Assembly: GCF_001697225.1 (NCBI RefSeq)
Contig: NZ_CP014671.1
Location: forward strand, 3,162,001-3,226,000
DNA: 64,000 nt
DNA from: Immundisolibacter cernigliae
Lineage (GTDB): Bacteria > Pseudomonadota > Gammaproteobacteria > Immundisolibacterales > Immundisolibacteraceae
Direction of reading: 5' to 3'
This document shows positions 42,487 through 51,270 of the stretch, in pieces; the first letter of the stretch is position 1, and every line of letters begins with the position of its first letter. A program made the position numbers and the translations under genes. The notes under the pieces are model-generated. The model made no database searches and was not told the origin of the DNA. It worked only from the letters and a program-made list of their open reading frames with translations.

Positions 42487-43710
42487 ATGTCCGCCACTGT
42501 TCGTCGGCTTGCCGATGCCAACGCTCGCTTGCACGTCACTGCGGCGTCAGATCAGCTATCGGTATCGACGCCGGCCAGCGCGACACAGGCCGGTCTGCGT
42601 GTGGATGGCCGACTGGGCGTGCACTACGCGCTGAATCTGGCTGCCGGTGAGGACGCGGCTGGCAAGGCCGCTCTGATAGGGCTCGAACAAACGGTCGAGC
42701 TGCCGCGGTCGCTGCTGACGGCGGAGTTGGCCGAGCGCTTCGCCGGACGGGTCGAGGCGGTGCAACAGACCGGGCCGCGGCGCGCACGGGTGGTGCTGTC
42801 GTACAGTCTGGACGCCATTGGCGCGGACCTGCCGCAGTGCCTGAACCTGCTGTTCGGAAACATTTCCCTGAAGCCGGGAATTCGCGTGGTCGACCTGGAA
42901 TGGCCGGCCGCGCTGGTGACTGCGCTGGGTGGTCCGGGACATGGCATCGCCGGCCTGCGCAGGCTGACCGGGGTGAGCGGTCGTGCCCTGCTGTGCACCG
43001 CGCTCAAGCCCATGGGCCTGTCGGCGACAGAACTGGCCTCGTGCTGCGAGGCCTTCGCCCGCGGCGGGATCGACATCATCAAGGACGACCACGGCCTTGC
43101 CGACCAGCCGGCGGCGCCGTTCGCCGAGCGTCTGGCGCGCTGTCAGGAGGCGGTGACGCGCGCGAATGCCGCCACCGGCCGGCACAGCCAATACTTCCCG
43201 AACGTGACCGCACCGGCCGCGCTGCTGGCGCAGCGTCTGGCGGCGGCGCGCGAAGCCGGCTGCCTTGGCGTTCTGATCAGCCCGTGGCTGGTCGGCCTGG
43301 ACACGCTGCGCCTGATCCGCGACCAGTACGGCCTGGCCATCCTCGCGCATCCGGCGCTGACCGGCAGTCTGTTCGGACGCGGCGCCGGCATGGCGCCGCA
43401 GCTGGTGCTGGGCGATCTGTTCCGTCTGGCCGGTGCCGATGCGGTCATCTACCCGAACGCCGGCGGGCGTTTCGATTTTTCAGCCGCGACCTGTGCGCGC
43501 ATCAACGACCACCTGCGTCGGCCGCTGGGCACGCTGCGGCCCAGCCTGCCGGCGCCGGCAGGTGGCATGGACGTCGCGCGCGCCGGGCAGTGGGTACGAC
43601 GTTACGGGCCCGACACGCTGCTGCTGATCGGCGGCAGCCTGTATGCGCAAGGCGACTTGCAACGCGGCGCGGCTGCCCTGCGCGCAGTCGTGGAAGGCTT
43701 GGGCTCATGA
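42487..43710 (+). CDS. RuBisCO-like protein (type IV large-chain homologue)
   Basis: A 407-residue relative of the RuBisCO large subunit. The N-terminal domain covers about 1-140 and the TIM barrel 150-400. TALKPMGLS near residue 174 keeps the active-site Lys, and GIDIIKDDHGLADQ has the carbamate-type Lys at 199 followed by Asp-Asp-His instead of the Asp-x-Asp-Glu of true RuBisCO. Loop 6 (KxGKLEGE in RuBisCO) is missing. So carbon fixation is not expected. In Rhodospirillum rubrum such a protein isomerises methylthioribulose 1-phosphate, and a cupin enzyme acts next; the gene here overlaps a cupin gene in the same way (ATGA). Confidence 0.9.
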   Translation: MSATVRRLADANARLHVTAASDQLSVSTPASATQAGLRVDGRLGVHYALNLAAGEDAAGKAALIGLEQTVELPRSLLTAELAERFAGRVEAVQQTGPRRARVVLSYSLDAIGADLPQCLNLLFGNISLKPGIRVVDLEWPAALVTALGGPGHGIAGLRRLTGVSGRALLCTALKPMGLSATELASCCEAFARGGIDIIKDDHGLADQPAAPFAERLARCQEAVTRANAATGRHSQYFPNVTAPAALLAQRLAAAREAGCLGVLISPWLVGLDTLRLIRDQYGLAILAHPALTGSLFGRGAGMAPQLVLGDLFRLAGADAVIYPNAGGRFDFSAATCARINDHLRRPLGTLRPSLPAPAGGMDVARAGQWVRRYGPDTLLLIGGSLYAQGDLQRGAAALRAVVEGLGS

Positions 43711-44168
43711 GCGGCGCCGATTCGCACGTCGTGCATGGCGCCGGTTTCGAGTGGCCGGCCGTGGCCTTGCGTGAGTACAAGAACGATGGCAGCCCGCACC
43801 GGGACATCACCCGCCGCACGCTGCTGGGCGAGGCGCCGGGCGAGCAGGCGCTCGATGCCCTGGTGCGCTATTTCGAGATCAAGGCGGGCGGCTATTCCAC
43901 GCTTGAACGCCACCAGCACCCGCATGCGGTGGTGATTCTGCGCGGGCGGGGGCAAGTGATTCTGGGCGAGCGGGTCGAGTCCGTGGCCGCCTTCGATTGC
44001 GTGTACGTGGCACCGCAGTGCTTTCATCAGTTCCTGGCCACGGCCGGCGAGGAACTCGGCTTCCTGTGCGTGGTCAGCCGCGAGCGCGACCGGCCGTTGC
44101 TGCCAACGCCGGCAGAACTGGCTCGGCTGCGGGCCGTGCCGGCGGTGGCGCGGCTGCTGAGGGTCTGA
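43707..44168 (+). CDS. Cupin-domain protein coupled to the RuBisCO-like protein
   Basis: A 153-residue single-domain cupin. The first cupin motif gives the metal-binding His pair in ERHQHPHAVVILRG (residues ~65-78), and the second is VYVAPQCFHQFLAT near 100, with the third His. The usual Glu of motif 1 is not evident. It overlaps the RuBisCO-like stop by four bases, so the two are made together. By comparison with R. rubrum it may be a methylthioxylulose 5-phosphate methylsulfurylase, which yields 1-deoxyxylulose 5-phosphate; this is inference. A hairpin terminator follows. Confidence 0.8.
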   Translation: MSGADSHVVHGAGFEWPAVALREYKNDGSPHRDITRRTLLGEAPGEQALDALVRYFEIKAGGYSTLERHQHPHAVVILRGRGQVILGERVESVAAFDCVYVAPQCFHQFLATAGEELGFLCVVSRERDRPLLPTPAELARLRAVPAVARLLRV

Positions 44169-44200
44169 GCGATGCCGGCTTGCGCTGAACGCCGGTCAAC

Positions 44201-44236
44201 AAAAAAGCCCGCCGACATGAGCTGCCGGCGGGCTTT
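44201..44236. terminator. Bidirectional rho-independent terminator
   Basis: 11-bp stem AAAGCCCGCCG/CGGCGGGCTTT around an 11-base loop. Read on the minus strand it is followed by six T, ending the CsgG/SH3 gene; on the plus strand TTTCCTT follows, ending the cupin gene. It lies between the two convergent genes. Confidence 0.88.
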
Positions 44237-44271
44237 CCTTGTGCGCGGCGCAATGCGCCGCGCGGGTCCGA

Positions 44272-45222
44272 TCAGCGGGTGATGTAGTCGCCGTGTATCC
44301 AGCCAGCGCGGCCGTTGGCTTCGACACCCCACCAGGCGCCCTGCTTTTCGCCGTTGGGCGACACCGGCGTGCCCTTGGGCACCAGCATGACCACCGGCGA
44401 CTGTGTCGACGGGCCGGAGCGCATGTTCACATCCGACAGCGTCATGTAGCCGGAAGCTGAGGGCCGGGTGGCCGCCGGTTGGGTTACCTGCACCTGCGCC
44501 ACCAGTTTGTTGTGGGCGTCCAGGAAGGCCGCTGAGACGATCTTGCCGATATCGGTGCTGGCATACGCGCCGCCACCGGCGCCGACCAGACCACCGAATG
44601 CCAGGCCGCCGAAGCCCAGGTCGCGCTTGCTGGCGCTGCCCTCGGCGGCGGCTTCCTGCTCACCGGTACGCACGTTGGTCAGGAACAGCGTGACCTGCGA
44701 CTCCATGTTGGTCCACTTGATGCCACCGGCGATGGCGCCACCGATGCCCGGAATCAGGGCACCCAGCCCGGCGCCGCCGCCGCCGGCGTTGGAATCCTTG
44801 AACACCACGTTGGGCGTGATCAGGAAATCGGCCGCCTTCATCTGGCCGGCGCCCATGTTGCTGCCGCTTTGCAGGTCCCCACCGGCGGCCATGGCCCGCT
44901 CGCGCTGCATGGCCTGACTGGCCTGGCCGCGGTCGACCACGCGGAAGCAGCCGCTCTGCGCCATCATGATGCGCAGCAGCGGGATCGGGCTGGTCAGGCC
45001 GGCCTGCGCCAGCATCGGGTTGTCCTGCTCGATCAGCGCGGCGGTACCGATGGGCGTGGCGCAGCGGGTCAGCTGGGGTGCCGCGCCCTGCGCGCCAGCC
45101 GCACCGGCCGACCCGCTGACCATGCTGCCGCCGCTGCCGAGCTGCGTCTGGGTGGAGGCGCAGCCGGCGAGGGTCACGGCAACCAGGCCGGCCAAGCTGG
45201 AGATGAGGTTTTTATTGAACAT
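44272..45222 (-). CDS. CsgG-like lipoprotein with C-terminal SH3 domain
   Basis: A 316-residue lipoprotein. The signal peptide ends in LAGC near residue 21. Residues about 50-235 resemble the CsgG/curli-assembly and peptidoglycan-linked lipoprotein family (CFRVVDRGQASQAMQRER, then KAADFLITPNVVFKDS and a long Gly-rich stretch). The last 60 residues form an SH3b domain (VNMRSGPSTQSPVVMLVP, GWIHGDYITR), likely to bind peptidoglycan. GGGAGC precedes the ATG. Function unknown; curli genes are not nearby. Confidence 0.8.
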   Translation of the reverse strand: MFNKNLISSLAGLVAVTLAGCASTQTQLGSGGSMVSGSAGAAGAQGAAPQLTRCATPIGTAALIEQDNPMLAQAGLTSPIPLLRIMMAQSGCFRVVDRGQASQAMQRERAMAAGGDLQSGSNMGAGQMKAADFLITPNVVFKDSNAGGGGAGLGALIPGIGGAIAGGIKWTNMESQVTLFLTNVRTGEQEAAAEGSASKRDLGFGGLAFGGLVGAGGGAYASTDIGKIVSAAFLDAHNKLVAQVQVTQPAATRPSASGYMTLSDVNMRSGPSTQSPVVMLVPKGTPVSPNGEKQGAWWGVEANGRAGWIHGDYITR

Positions 45223-45319
45223 TGAAGCTCCCTGAATGATTGGCTGGGCGAGGTTCCGGCACGCCGGCCGGGCAGCGCCGACTATATCGAACGTGCGCGC
45301 GGGTGTGTTGTACCGTGGT

Positions 45320-46327
45320 TCACATGCGCACCACGATCTTGCCGAAGTGCCTGCCGGCCGCCATGTGCTCGAAGGCGGCGCCTATGTCGGCGCGCTCGAA
45401 CACGCGATCGATGACCGGTTCGATGTGGTGGGTGGTGATGGCGCGGTTCATGGCCTCGAACATCTCGCGCGGGCCGACGAACACGCCATGCAGGCGCAGG
45501 CCCTTCATCAGCACCGGACGCAGATCCATTTCCGAGGCGTTGCCCGCCAGCACGCCGATGATGGTGATGGTGCCGCCCATGCGAGCCGAGTTGATCGACT
45601 TGCCGATGGTGCCGGCACCGCCGACCTCGACCACCTGATCGACGCCGGCCTTGTCGGTGAGCGCCAGCACCGCCTTGTCCCAGTCCGGTTCGCTCGCGTA
45701 GTTGACGCCGTGATCAGCGCCCAGCGCCTTGGCGCGGGCCAGTTTCTCGTCGCTGCTGGAGGTGATGATGACCTTGGCGCCGGCCGCCTTGGCGAACTGC
45801 AGCGCAAACAGCGACACGCCGCCGGTACCCAGCGCCAGCACGGTGTCGCCCGGCTTGACCTGACCCTGCACCACGACCGCGTTCCAGGCCGTGACGCCGG
45901 CGCAGGGCAGCGTCGCCGCCTGCTCGAAGGAAAGATGCTCGGGGATCGGCAACAGGCCGTCTTCGTCGAGTGCCACCAGTTCCGCCGCCATGCCATCGCC
46001 GGGGCCGCCAAGCGTGGAGCCGCGGGCCGCCGGTGTGGCATCGCCGCCCAGCCATTTCTGCGCAAAGATCGCCACCACCCGGTCGCCGGGCTTGAAGCGG
46101 CGCACGCCGGGACCGACCGACACTACCTCGCCGGCACCGTCGGACAGCGGGATCAGCGGCAGCTTCTGGCGCGGGTTGTACTGGCCCTGCACGGTCATCA
46201 GGTCGCGGAAATTCAGCGACACGGCCCACACGCGCACCAGCACCTGACCGGGGCCGGGCTGCGGGTCGGGACGCTCGACGACCGCCAGCTTGGCGACGCC
46301 GAATTCGGGAATTTCGATCACCTTCAT
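45320..46327 (-). CDS. Zinc-independent NAD(P)-dependent alcohol dehydrogenase
   Basis: A 335-residue MDR-superfamily oxidoreductase. It has the GroES-like fold (1-120) and a Rossmann domain with LALGTGGVSLFALQFAKAAG near residue 165. SLNFRDLMTVQG replaces the zinc-binding Cys site, and no structural Cys lobe is present, so it is of the quinone-oxidoreductase/zinc-free type. GAGGAG precedes the ATG. It is divergent from the SYLF gene across 147 bp. Confidence 0.88.
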   Translation of the reverse strand: MKVIEIPEFGVAKLAVVERPDPQPGPGQVLVRVWAVSLNFRDLMTVQGQYNPRQKLPLIPLSDGAGEVVSVGPGVRRFKPGDRVVAIFAQKWLGGDATPAARGSTLGGPGDGMAAELVALDEDGLLPIPEHLSFEQAATLPCAGVTAWNAVVVQGQVKPGDTVLALGTGGVSLFALQFAKAAGAKVIITSSSDEKLARAKALGADHGVNYASEPDWDKAVLALTDKAGVDQVVEVGGAGTIGKSINSARMGGTITIIGVLAGNASEMDLRPVLMKGLRLHGVFVGPREMFEAMNRAITTHHIEPVIDRVFERADIGAAFEHMAAGRHFGKIVVRM

Positions 46328-46474
46328 CAGGAAGTCTCCTCGGGGGTACGCGAACTGCCGGTGGGCAGCCGGGTCAGATTTTCGAGCGCGATTATAGGCA
46401 CGCTGCGCCGGCGAGTCGGCGCCGCTGTGCCATCATTGCGCGGCGCGCCCGGGGCGCATCAACGAGGAAATCGC

Positions 46475-47170
46475 ATGAAATCGAGTTTTGCAAGTCGGCC
46501 CGTCCTACTGATGTGTCTGGCACTGCTGGGCCCAGCGATCGCCAGCGCCGGCCAGGCCGAGGATGACCGCCTGCACGCGGCAACCGATGTGCTGCATCAG
46601 ATCAGCGAAATTCCCGAGAATGCCATTCCGCCCGAACTGCTGGCGAACGCCTACGGCATCGCCGTGATTCCCGGCGTGATCAAGGCCGGTTTCGTGATTG
46701 GCGGGCGCTGGGGCAAGGGCGTCATCGCCGTGCGTCAGGACAGCGGCTGGAGCAACCCCAGCTTCATCACCCTGGCCGGGGGCAGCATCGGTTGGCAGAT
46801 CGGCGCCCAGTCGACCGACATCATCCTGGTGTTCAAGACCCGCCGCGGGGTCGAGAACCTGGCCGCGAGCAAGGTCACCCTGGGCGCGGACGCTGCCGTC
46901 GCCGCCGGGCCGGTCGGTCGCCAGGCTTCAGCCGCCACCGATGCGCAGATGAAGGCCGAGATCTACTCGTACTCACGCAGTCGTGGCTTGTTCGCCGGCA
47001 TCGCGCTGGAAGGCGCTGTCCTGCAGCCGGACGAGGAGGCGAACGCCGCCGCCTACGGGGGCAATGTGTCGTCGTGGGACGTGTTCGACAACCGCGTGTT
47101 CAGCACGCCGCCGCTGGCGCAGAAATTTCGGCAGGCCCTCGTTCAGTACGCGCCGCCGCCGACCCGCTGA
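46475..47170 (+). CDS. SYLF-domain lipid-binding protein
   Basis: A 231-residue exported protein with a Sec signal peptide (cleavage near AIASAGQA, residue 25). The mature part is a SYLF/Ysc84 domain: IPGVIKAGFVIGGRWGKGV near 65 and SRGLFAGIALEGAVLQPDEE near 175. SYLF proteins bind phosphoinositides in eukaryotes and are exported in bacteria with unclear roles. GAGGAAA precedes the ATG. It ends exactly where the Mla-like permease begins, so all five genes look like one lipid-related operon. Confidence 0.88.
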   Translation: MKSSFASRPVLLMCLALLGPAIASAGQAEDDRLHAATDVLHQISEIPENAIPPELLANAYGIAVIPGVIKAGFVIGGRWGKGVIAVRQDSGWSNPSFITLAGGSIGWQIGAQSTDIILVFKTRRGVENLAASKVTLGADAAVAAGPVGRQASAATDAQMKAEIYSYSRSRGLFAGIALEGAVLQPDEEANAAAYGGNVSSWDVFDNRVFSTPPLAQKFRQALVQYAPPPTR

Positions 47171-48286
47171 GTGCATCGGCCGGCAATGCCGCAGGCCGCC
47201 GGCCTGTCCAGCGAGCCGCAGTCGCGCACGCTGCGCGCGCGCGGTTGTTGGACGGTCGAGTGTCTGGACGAGGTGATGCGCAGCCTCGAGGCCTGGCAGG
47301 AACAGGGCGACTGGCATCTGAATACCGATGCGGTGACGCAACTGGACACCGCGGGCGCCTGGGCCCTGCACCGGCTGGGCGCTGTGGCGCAGGCCCGCGG
47401 CGCACAGATCGACTATGGTGCCCTGCCACCCCGGCACGCAGCATTGCTGGAACTGGTGCGCGGCCGCCTGTTGGGTGCGCCACCACCGGCATCGCGGACT
47501 GGCGGCCCGCTGGAACAGATCGGCCGAGCGGTGGTGCAAAAGCTCGCCGATGTTCTGAATTTTCTGGATTTCTGGGGCCAGCTGATCCTGGACGGCGCGG
47601 CTCGCCTGCGCCGGTTCCGGCTGGATCGACTGGTGCAGGAAATCGACGCCGCCGGCGTGCGCGCGCTGCCGTTGCTGGGGGTGCTGGCGTTCCTGATGGG
47701 GGTGGTCATCACCTACCAGGCGGGCGAGCCGCTCAAGACCTTCGGCGCCAACATCCTGGTGGTGAATCTGGTCGGCGTGACCATGTTGCGGGAGATGGGG
47801 CCGCTGCTGGCGGCCATCATCGTGGCCGGACGCACCGGCTCTGCCTACACCGCGCAGATCGGCACCATGCGCCTGACCGAGGAGCTCGATGCGCTGCGCA
47901 GCATCGGCATCACGCCGATGGAAATGCTGGTGCTGCCCAAGGTGCTGGCGCTGATGCTGTGTCTGCCCCTGCTCACGCTGTACGCGTCGGCGCTGGGCAT
48001 ATTCGGCGGCATGGTGGTGGCCGATGGCCTGTACGGTGTCGGCTATGCCGATTTCCTGCGTCGACTGCCGAACACCTTTGCGCCCAGCACCTTCTGGGTG
48101 GGCCTGATCAAGGCGCCGGTGTTCGCCCTGCTGGTGGCCAGCGTCGCCTGCCACCGCGGACTTCGCGTCGGGCGCAGTGCCGAGAGCATCGGGCGCGAAA
48201 CCACCACCAGCGTGGTGCAGAGCATCTTTCTGGTCATCATTGCGGACGCCGTGTTCTCGGTGGTGTTTCAGGTGATGGGCCTGTGA
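47171..48286 (+). CDS. MlaE-family ABC transporter permease with N-terminal STAS-like domain
   Basis: A 371-residue permease. Residues about 20-100 resemble an MlaB-type STAS domain fused in front (LNTDAVTQLDTAGAWALHRL). The MlaE part has five or six membrane segments, the conserved EMGPLLAAIIVAGRTGSAYTAQIGTMRL block near 205 and LEELDALRSIGITPM. This makes a separate MlaB unnecessary. The start is a GTG at 47171, directly after the SYLF stop. It overlaps the ATPase GTG. Confidence 0.9.
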   Translation: MHRPAMPQAAGLSSEPQSRTLRARGCWTVECLDEVMRSLEAWQEQGDWHLNTDAVTQLDTAGAWALHRLGAVAQARGAQIDYGALPPRHAALLELVRGRLLGAPPPASRTGGPLEQIGRAVVQKLADVLNFLDFWGQLILDGAARLRRFRLDRLVQEIDAAGVRALPLLGVLAFLMGVVITYQAGEPLKTFGANILVVNLVGVTMLREMGPLLAAIIVAGRTGSAYTAQIGTMRLTEELDALRSIGITPMEMLVLPKVLALMLCLPLLTLYASALGIFGGMVVADGLYGVGYADFLRRLPNTFAPSTFWVGLIKAPVFALLVASVACHRGLRVGRSAESIGRETTTSVVQSIFLVIIADAVFSVVFQVMGL

Positions 48287-49059
48287 GCGACGCCCCCGCC
48301 ATTGAGGCCGTATCCCTGGCCACGCTGGCCGGCGGGCGGGTGCTGCATCGCGACCTGAGCCTGACCGTGCATCGCGGTGAGGTGCTGGCCGTGGTGGGTG
48401 GCTCCGGGTCCGGCAAGACGGTGCTGCTGCGAACGCTGAGTCTGCTGCAGCCGCCCGCCGGCGGGCAGCTGACCGTGCTCGGGCAGGATGCGGCGCGTCT
48501 GGACGCCGGCGGCTTGCGGGCACTTCGCCGATGCATCGGCATCCTGTTCCAGCAGGGCGCGCTGTTCACCGGCCTGAGCGTGCTCGACAATGTCTGCCTG
48601 CCGCTGGCGGAGTACACCGGCTTGTCGCTGGCCGATCGTCGCGAGCTGGGCATGCTGCGCCTGGGTCAGGCGGGCCTGCCGGCGGATGCGGCCGGCAAGT
48701 TTCCAGACGAGCTCAGCGGCGGCATGATCAAGCGTGCCGCCCTGGCCCGGGCACTGGCGCTGGATCCGGAGCTGCTGTTCCTGGACGAACCCTCGGCCGG
48801 ACTCGACCCGGTGACTGCCGCCGGTCTGGACGAACTCCTCGGCGATTTGCGCGACCTGCTGGGACTGACCGTACTGATGGTGACGCACGATCTTGACTCC
48901 ATCGCCCGTGTCAGCGACCGGGTTGCCTTTCTCGGCCGCGGGGCACTGCTGGCGGTGGCGCCGGTGGCCGAGCTTGCCGCCTCGCAGGAGCCGGAGATTC
49001 GCGCCTATTTCGCCGCCTCGCCACGCGATTTCGGAAAGCCGACATGCAGGCCCGCGTAG
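48283..49059 (+). CDS. MlaF-type ABC transporter ATPase
   Basis: A 258-residue ATPase for the lipid transporter. Walker A is GGSGSGKTVLLR near residue 40, the signature DELSGGMIKRAALARALAL near 145 and Walker B LLFLDEPSAGLDP near 165. The GTG start overlaps the permease stop (GTGA), and the last 16 bases overlap the next gene. Confidence 0.93.
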   Translation: MSDAPAIEAVSLATLAGGRVLHRDLSLTVHRGEVLAVVGGSGSGKTVLLRTLSLLQPPAGGQLTVLGQDAARLDAGGLRALRRCIGILFQQGALFTGLSVLDNVCLPLAEYTGLSLADRRELGMLRLGQAGLPADAAGKFPDELSGGMIKRAALARALALDPELLFLDEPSAGLDPVTAAGLDELLGDLRDLLGLTVLMVTHDLDSIARVSDRVAFLGRGALLAVAPVAELAASQEPEIRAYFAASPRDFGKPTCRPA

Positions 49060-49961
49060 CGTACGTCGCGGTCGGCGCCTTCGTGCTGCTGCTCGGGGCC
49101 GCGCTGATCGGCCTCGGGCTGTGGCTCGGCTCGGGGCGGGAAGCCGGCGAGTTTCGCTTCTACTATGCCTATACCAAAGACTCGGTTGCATCGCTGAGTC
49201 CGTCTTCGCGCGTGACGTATCGGGGCGTCGAGGTGGGTCGGGTGGAGGCCGTCGAGCTGGATCCGGCTGATTCCACGCAGGTGCGGCTGACCTTCAAGAT
49301 CCGTCGCGATGTACCCATCAAGACGGACACCGTGGCGACCCTCGCCGTGCAGGGCCTGACCGGTCTGGGCTCGGTCGAACTCAGCGGCGGCAGTCCGGAC
49401 GCGCCGCTGCTCGAGCACACCAAGGGCAGCGACTATCCGGTGATTCAAATGCAGCCCTCCCTCATGACACGTCTGGATACCGCGCTCACGCTTGCCATGA
49501 GCACGCTGGAACAGGCAAGTCACCGCCTGCTGGTGATCCTCAACGACGACAACGCCCAGGCCATCGGCGCCATTCTGGCCAACACGAAGCACATCACCGG
49601 TGCGCTGGCCGGACAGAGTGACCGACTGGACCGCACCCTGGGCGATCTGGAACGGCTGGCCAAGTCGGGTGCCCAGGCTGGTGAAACGCTGGCGCCGCGC
49701 ATCGAGCAGGTGCTGCGGCAGACCGAACAGCTGCTGGCGACCCTGCGCAGCACCGGCGAGCAGGTTGGCACCACCGCCCGCGACAGTCGCCGTCAGCTCG
49801 AATACACCGGCGGTGTGCTGTTGCCCCAGGTCGAACGTGCGGTGGATGAGCTCGGTTCCGCCGCCGGCAGCCTGCGCGAACTGGGTGATCGGCTCAGCGC
49901 CAATCCGCAGATGTTGCTGCTTGGCCCGCCGCAGCGCGAGCCCGGCCCGGGGGAACGATGA
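49044..49961 (+). CDS. MlaD-type MCE-domain substrate-binding protein
   Basis: A 305-residue protein with one N-terminal membrane anchor (5-32), an MCE domain at about 40-115 (VASLSPSSRVTYRGVEVGRV, VQGLTGLGSVELSGG) and a long helical C-terminal region, probably coiled coil, to the end. Longer than E. coli MlaD and similar to PqiB/YebT-like single-MCE proteins. It bridges lipid to the outer membrane. It overlaps the ATPase gene by 16 bases and the lipoprotein gene by four. Confidence 0.92.
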   Translation: MQARVAYVAVGAFVLLLGAALIGLGLWLGSGREAGEFRFYYAYTKDSVASLSPSSRVTYRGVEVGRVEAVELDPADSTQVRLTFKIRRDVPIKTDTVATLAVQGLTGLGSVELSGGSPDAPLLEHTKGSDYPVIQMQPSLMTRLDTALTLAMSTLEQASHRLLVILNDDNAQAIGAILANTKHITGALAGQSDRLDRTLGDLERLAKSGAQAGETLAPRIEQVLRQTEQLLATLRSTGEQVGTTARDSRRQLEYTGGVLLPQVERAVDELGSAAGSLRELGDRLSANPQMLLLGPPQREPGPGER

Positions 49962-50551
49962 AGCATCTGATCGCCGCCGCGCTGTTGTCGCTGCTGGCCG
50001 CCTGTTCGCTGCCGCTGACGGCGCCCCAGGCGGACATCACGCATACCCTTGCGCTGCCCGCGCAGGCGAGCATCCCGTTGGCCATACCGGTGGGCAGTAC
50101 CATCCAGGTGGCCACGCCGACCGCGGCGCCCGGTTATGACACCGCGGCCATGGCGTACCGACCGTCTGCGCACGAGCTGCGCTACTTCGCCCGCCAGCGA
50201 TGGATCGACCGGCCGGCACGCCTGTTCGGGCAGGCGCTGATGGATGGCTTCTCGGCCGGCGGCGCGCGGGTGCTGGCACCGGGCAGCGGCGTGCGTGCCG
50301 ACTACCGCCTGCTCAGCGAACTGCTGCAACTGGAACAGGACTTCACGCGCCAGCCAAGCCGGATCCTGCTGTCCGTACGACTGCAGCTGGTGGACGTGGG
50401 CAAAAGGCGCGTGCTGGGCAGCCGCACGCTGCGGCTGGAGCAAGCCGCCGCCAGCGACGATCCGGCCGGTGGCGTCGCCGCTGCCAATGCGCTTGTGCAG
50501 CGCGCGGTGGTCGAAAGCGCCGGCTTTTGCCGGGAACTGCTCGGCAACTGA
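49958..50551 (+). CDS. ABC-type transport auxiliary lipoprotein (PqiC-like)
   Basis: A 197-residue lipoprotein with lipobox LAAC near residue 16 and the auxiliary component fold (DUF330/PqiC family): GSTIQVATPTAAPGYDTAAM near 45, LRYFARQRWIDRPARLFGQA near 73. It presumably sits in the outer membrane as the partner of the MCE protein. Last gene of the plus-strand lipid operon; mtgA converges 8 bp away. Confidence 0.85.
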   Translation: MKHLIAAALLSLLAACSLPLTAPQADITHTLALPAQASIPLAIPVGSTIQVATPTAAPGYDTAAMAYRPSAHELRYFARQRWIDRPARLFGQALMDGFSAGGARVLAPGSGVRADYRLLSELLQLEQDFTRQPSRILLSVRLQLVDVGKRRVLGSRTLRLEQAAASDDPAGGVAAANALVQRAVVESAGFCRELLGN

Positions 50552-50559
50552 AGGTTGTC

Positions 50560-51270
50560 TCACAAACCCTGCAGGTAGCCCGGCCCCAGAAGGCGCATCT
50601 GGTTGAGCACCCAGCGCTGGCGCTGGCGCAGATAGTCCGACGGGGCGTCCACCCGCAGCAGGGATGGCGACGGCAGCGCTGCCGCCAGCAGGGCGGCTTC
50701 ATGGCGGGTCAAGGCCGCCGCGGGTTTGTTGAAGTAGGTTTGCGCGGCGGCTTCTACGCCAAACACGCTGCCGCCGAACTGGGCCACGTTCAGGTACACC
50801 TCCAGAATCCGCTGCTTGGGCCACAGCAGTTCCAGCAGGCCGGTGAAGTACAGCTCGATGCCCTTGCGCAGCAAGGTCTGGCTGCGCCACAGGAACAGGT
50901 TCTTGGCCGTCTGCTGGGTGATGGTGCTGGCCCCGCGCGGGCGGTTGCGATACTGGTTGTCGCGAATCGCCTGCCGGATGCCGGTCAGGTCCAGGCCATG
51001 GTGCTCGCGAAAGCGCTGGTCCTCGGCCGCCACCACGGCCAGCGCCATGACCGGCGCGATGCCTTCGTAATCCACCCATCGGTACGGGTAGGGGTAAAAG
51101 CCGTACCCGGCGCGCAGGGCTGCAATGCGGTTTTGCAGGATGAACGAGGTGGACGGCGGCGGCAGCCAGCGCAGCACCAGCACTGCCCCGACAGTCACCG
51201 CCAGCAAGATCAGCAGCGCGTAACGCAGTGCCCGCAGCAGTCCGCGCAGCGCGCGCGCTGCGCGGTTCAC
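50560..51270 (-). CDS. mtgA: Monofunctional biosynthetic peptidoglycan transglycosylase
   Basis: A 236-residue glycosyltransferase family 51 enzyme that polymerises lipid II. One membrane anchor near residues 17-36. Conserved motifs are VVAAEDQRFREHHGLD near 85 with the catalytic Glu, GASTITQQTAKNLFL near 125 and YLNVAQFGGSVFG near 170. The start is a GTG overlapping the stop of the upstream methyltransferase-like gene (GTGA). Confidence 0.94.
   Translation of the reverse strand: MNRAARALRGLLRALRYALLILLAVTVGAVLVLRWLPPPSTSFILQNRIAALRAGYGFYPYPYRWVDYEGIAPVMALAVVAAEDQRFREHHGLDLTGIRQAIRDNQYRNRPRGASTITQQTAKNLFLWRSQTLLRKGIELYFTGLLELLWPKQRILEVYLNVAQFGGSVFGVEAAAQTYFNKPAAALTRHEAALLAAALPSPSLLRVDAPSDYLRQRQRWVLNQMRLLGPGYLQGL

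Noticed and set aside
42487-43710. True RuBisCO large subunit
   Set aside because: The carbamate-site motif is Lys-Asp-Asp-His, loop 6 is missing and no rbcS, phosphoribulokinase or carboxysome gene is near.
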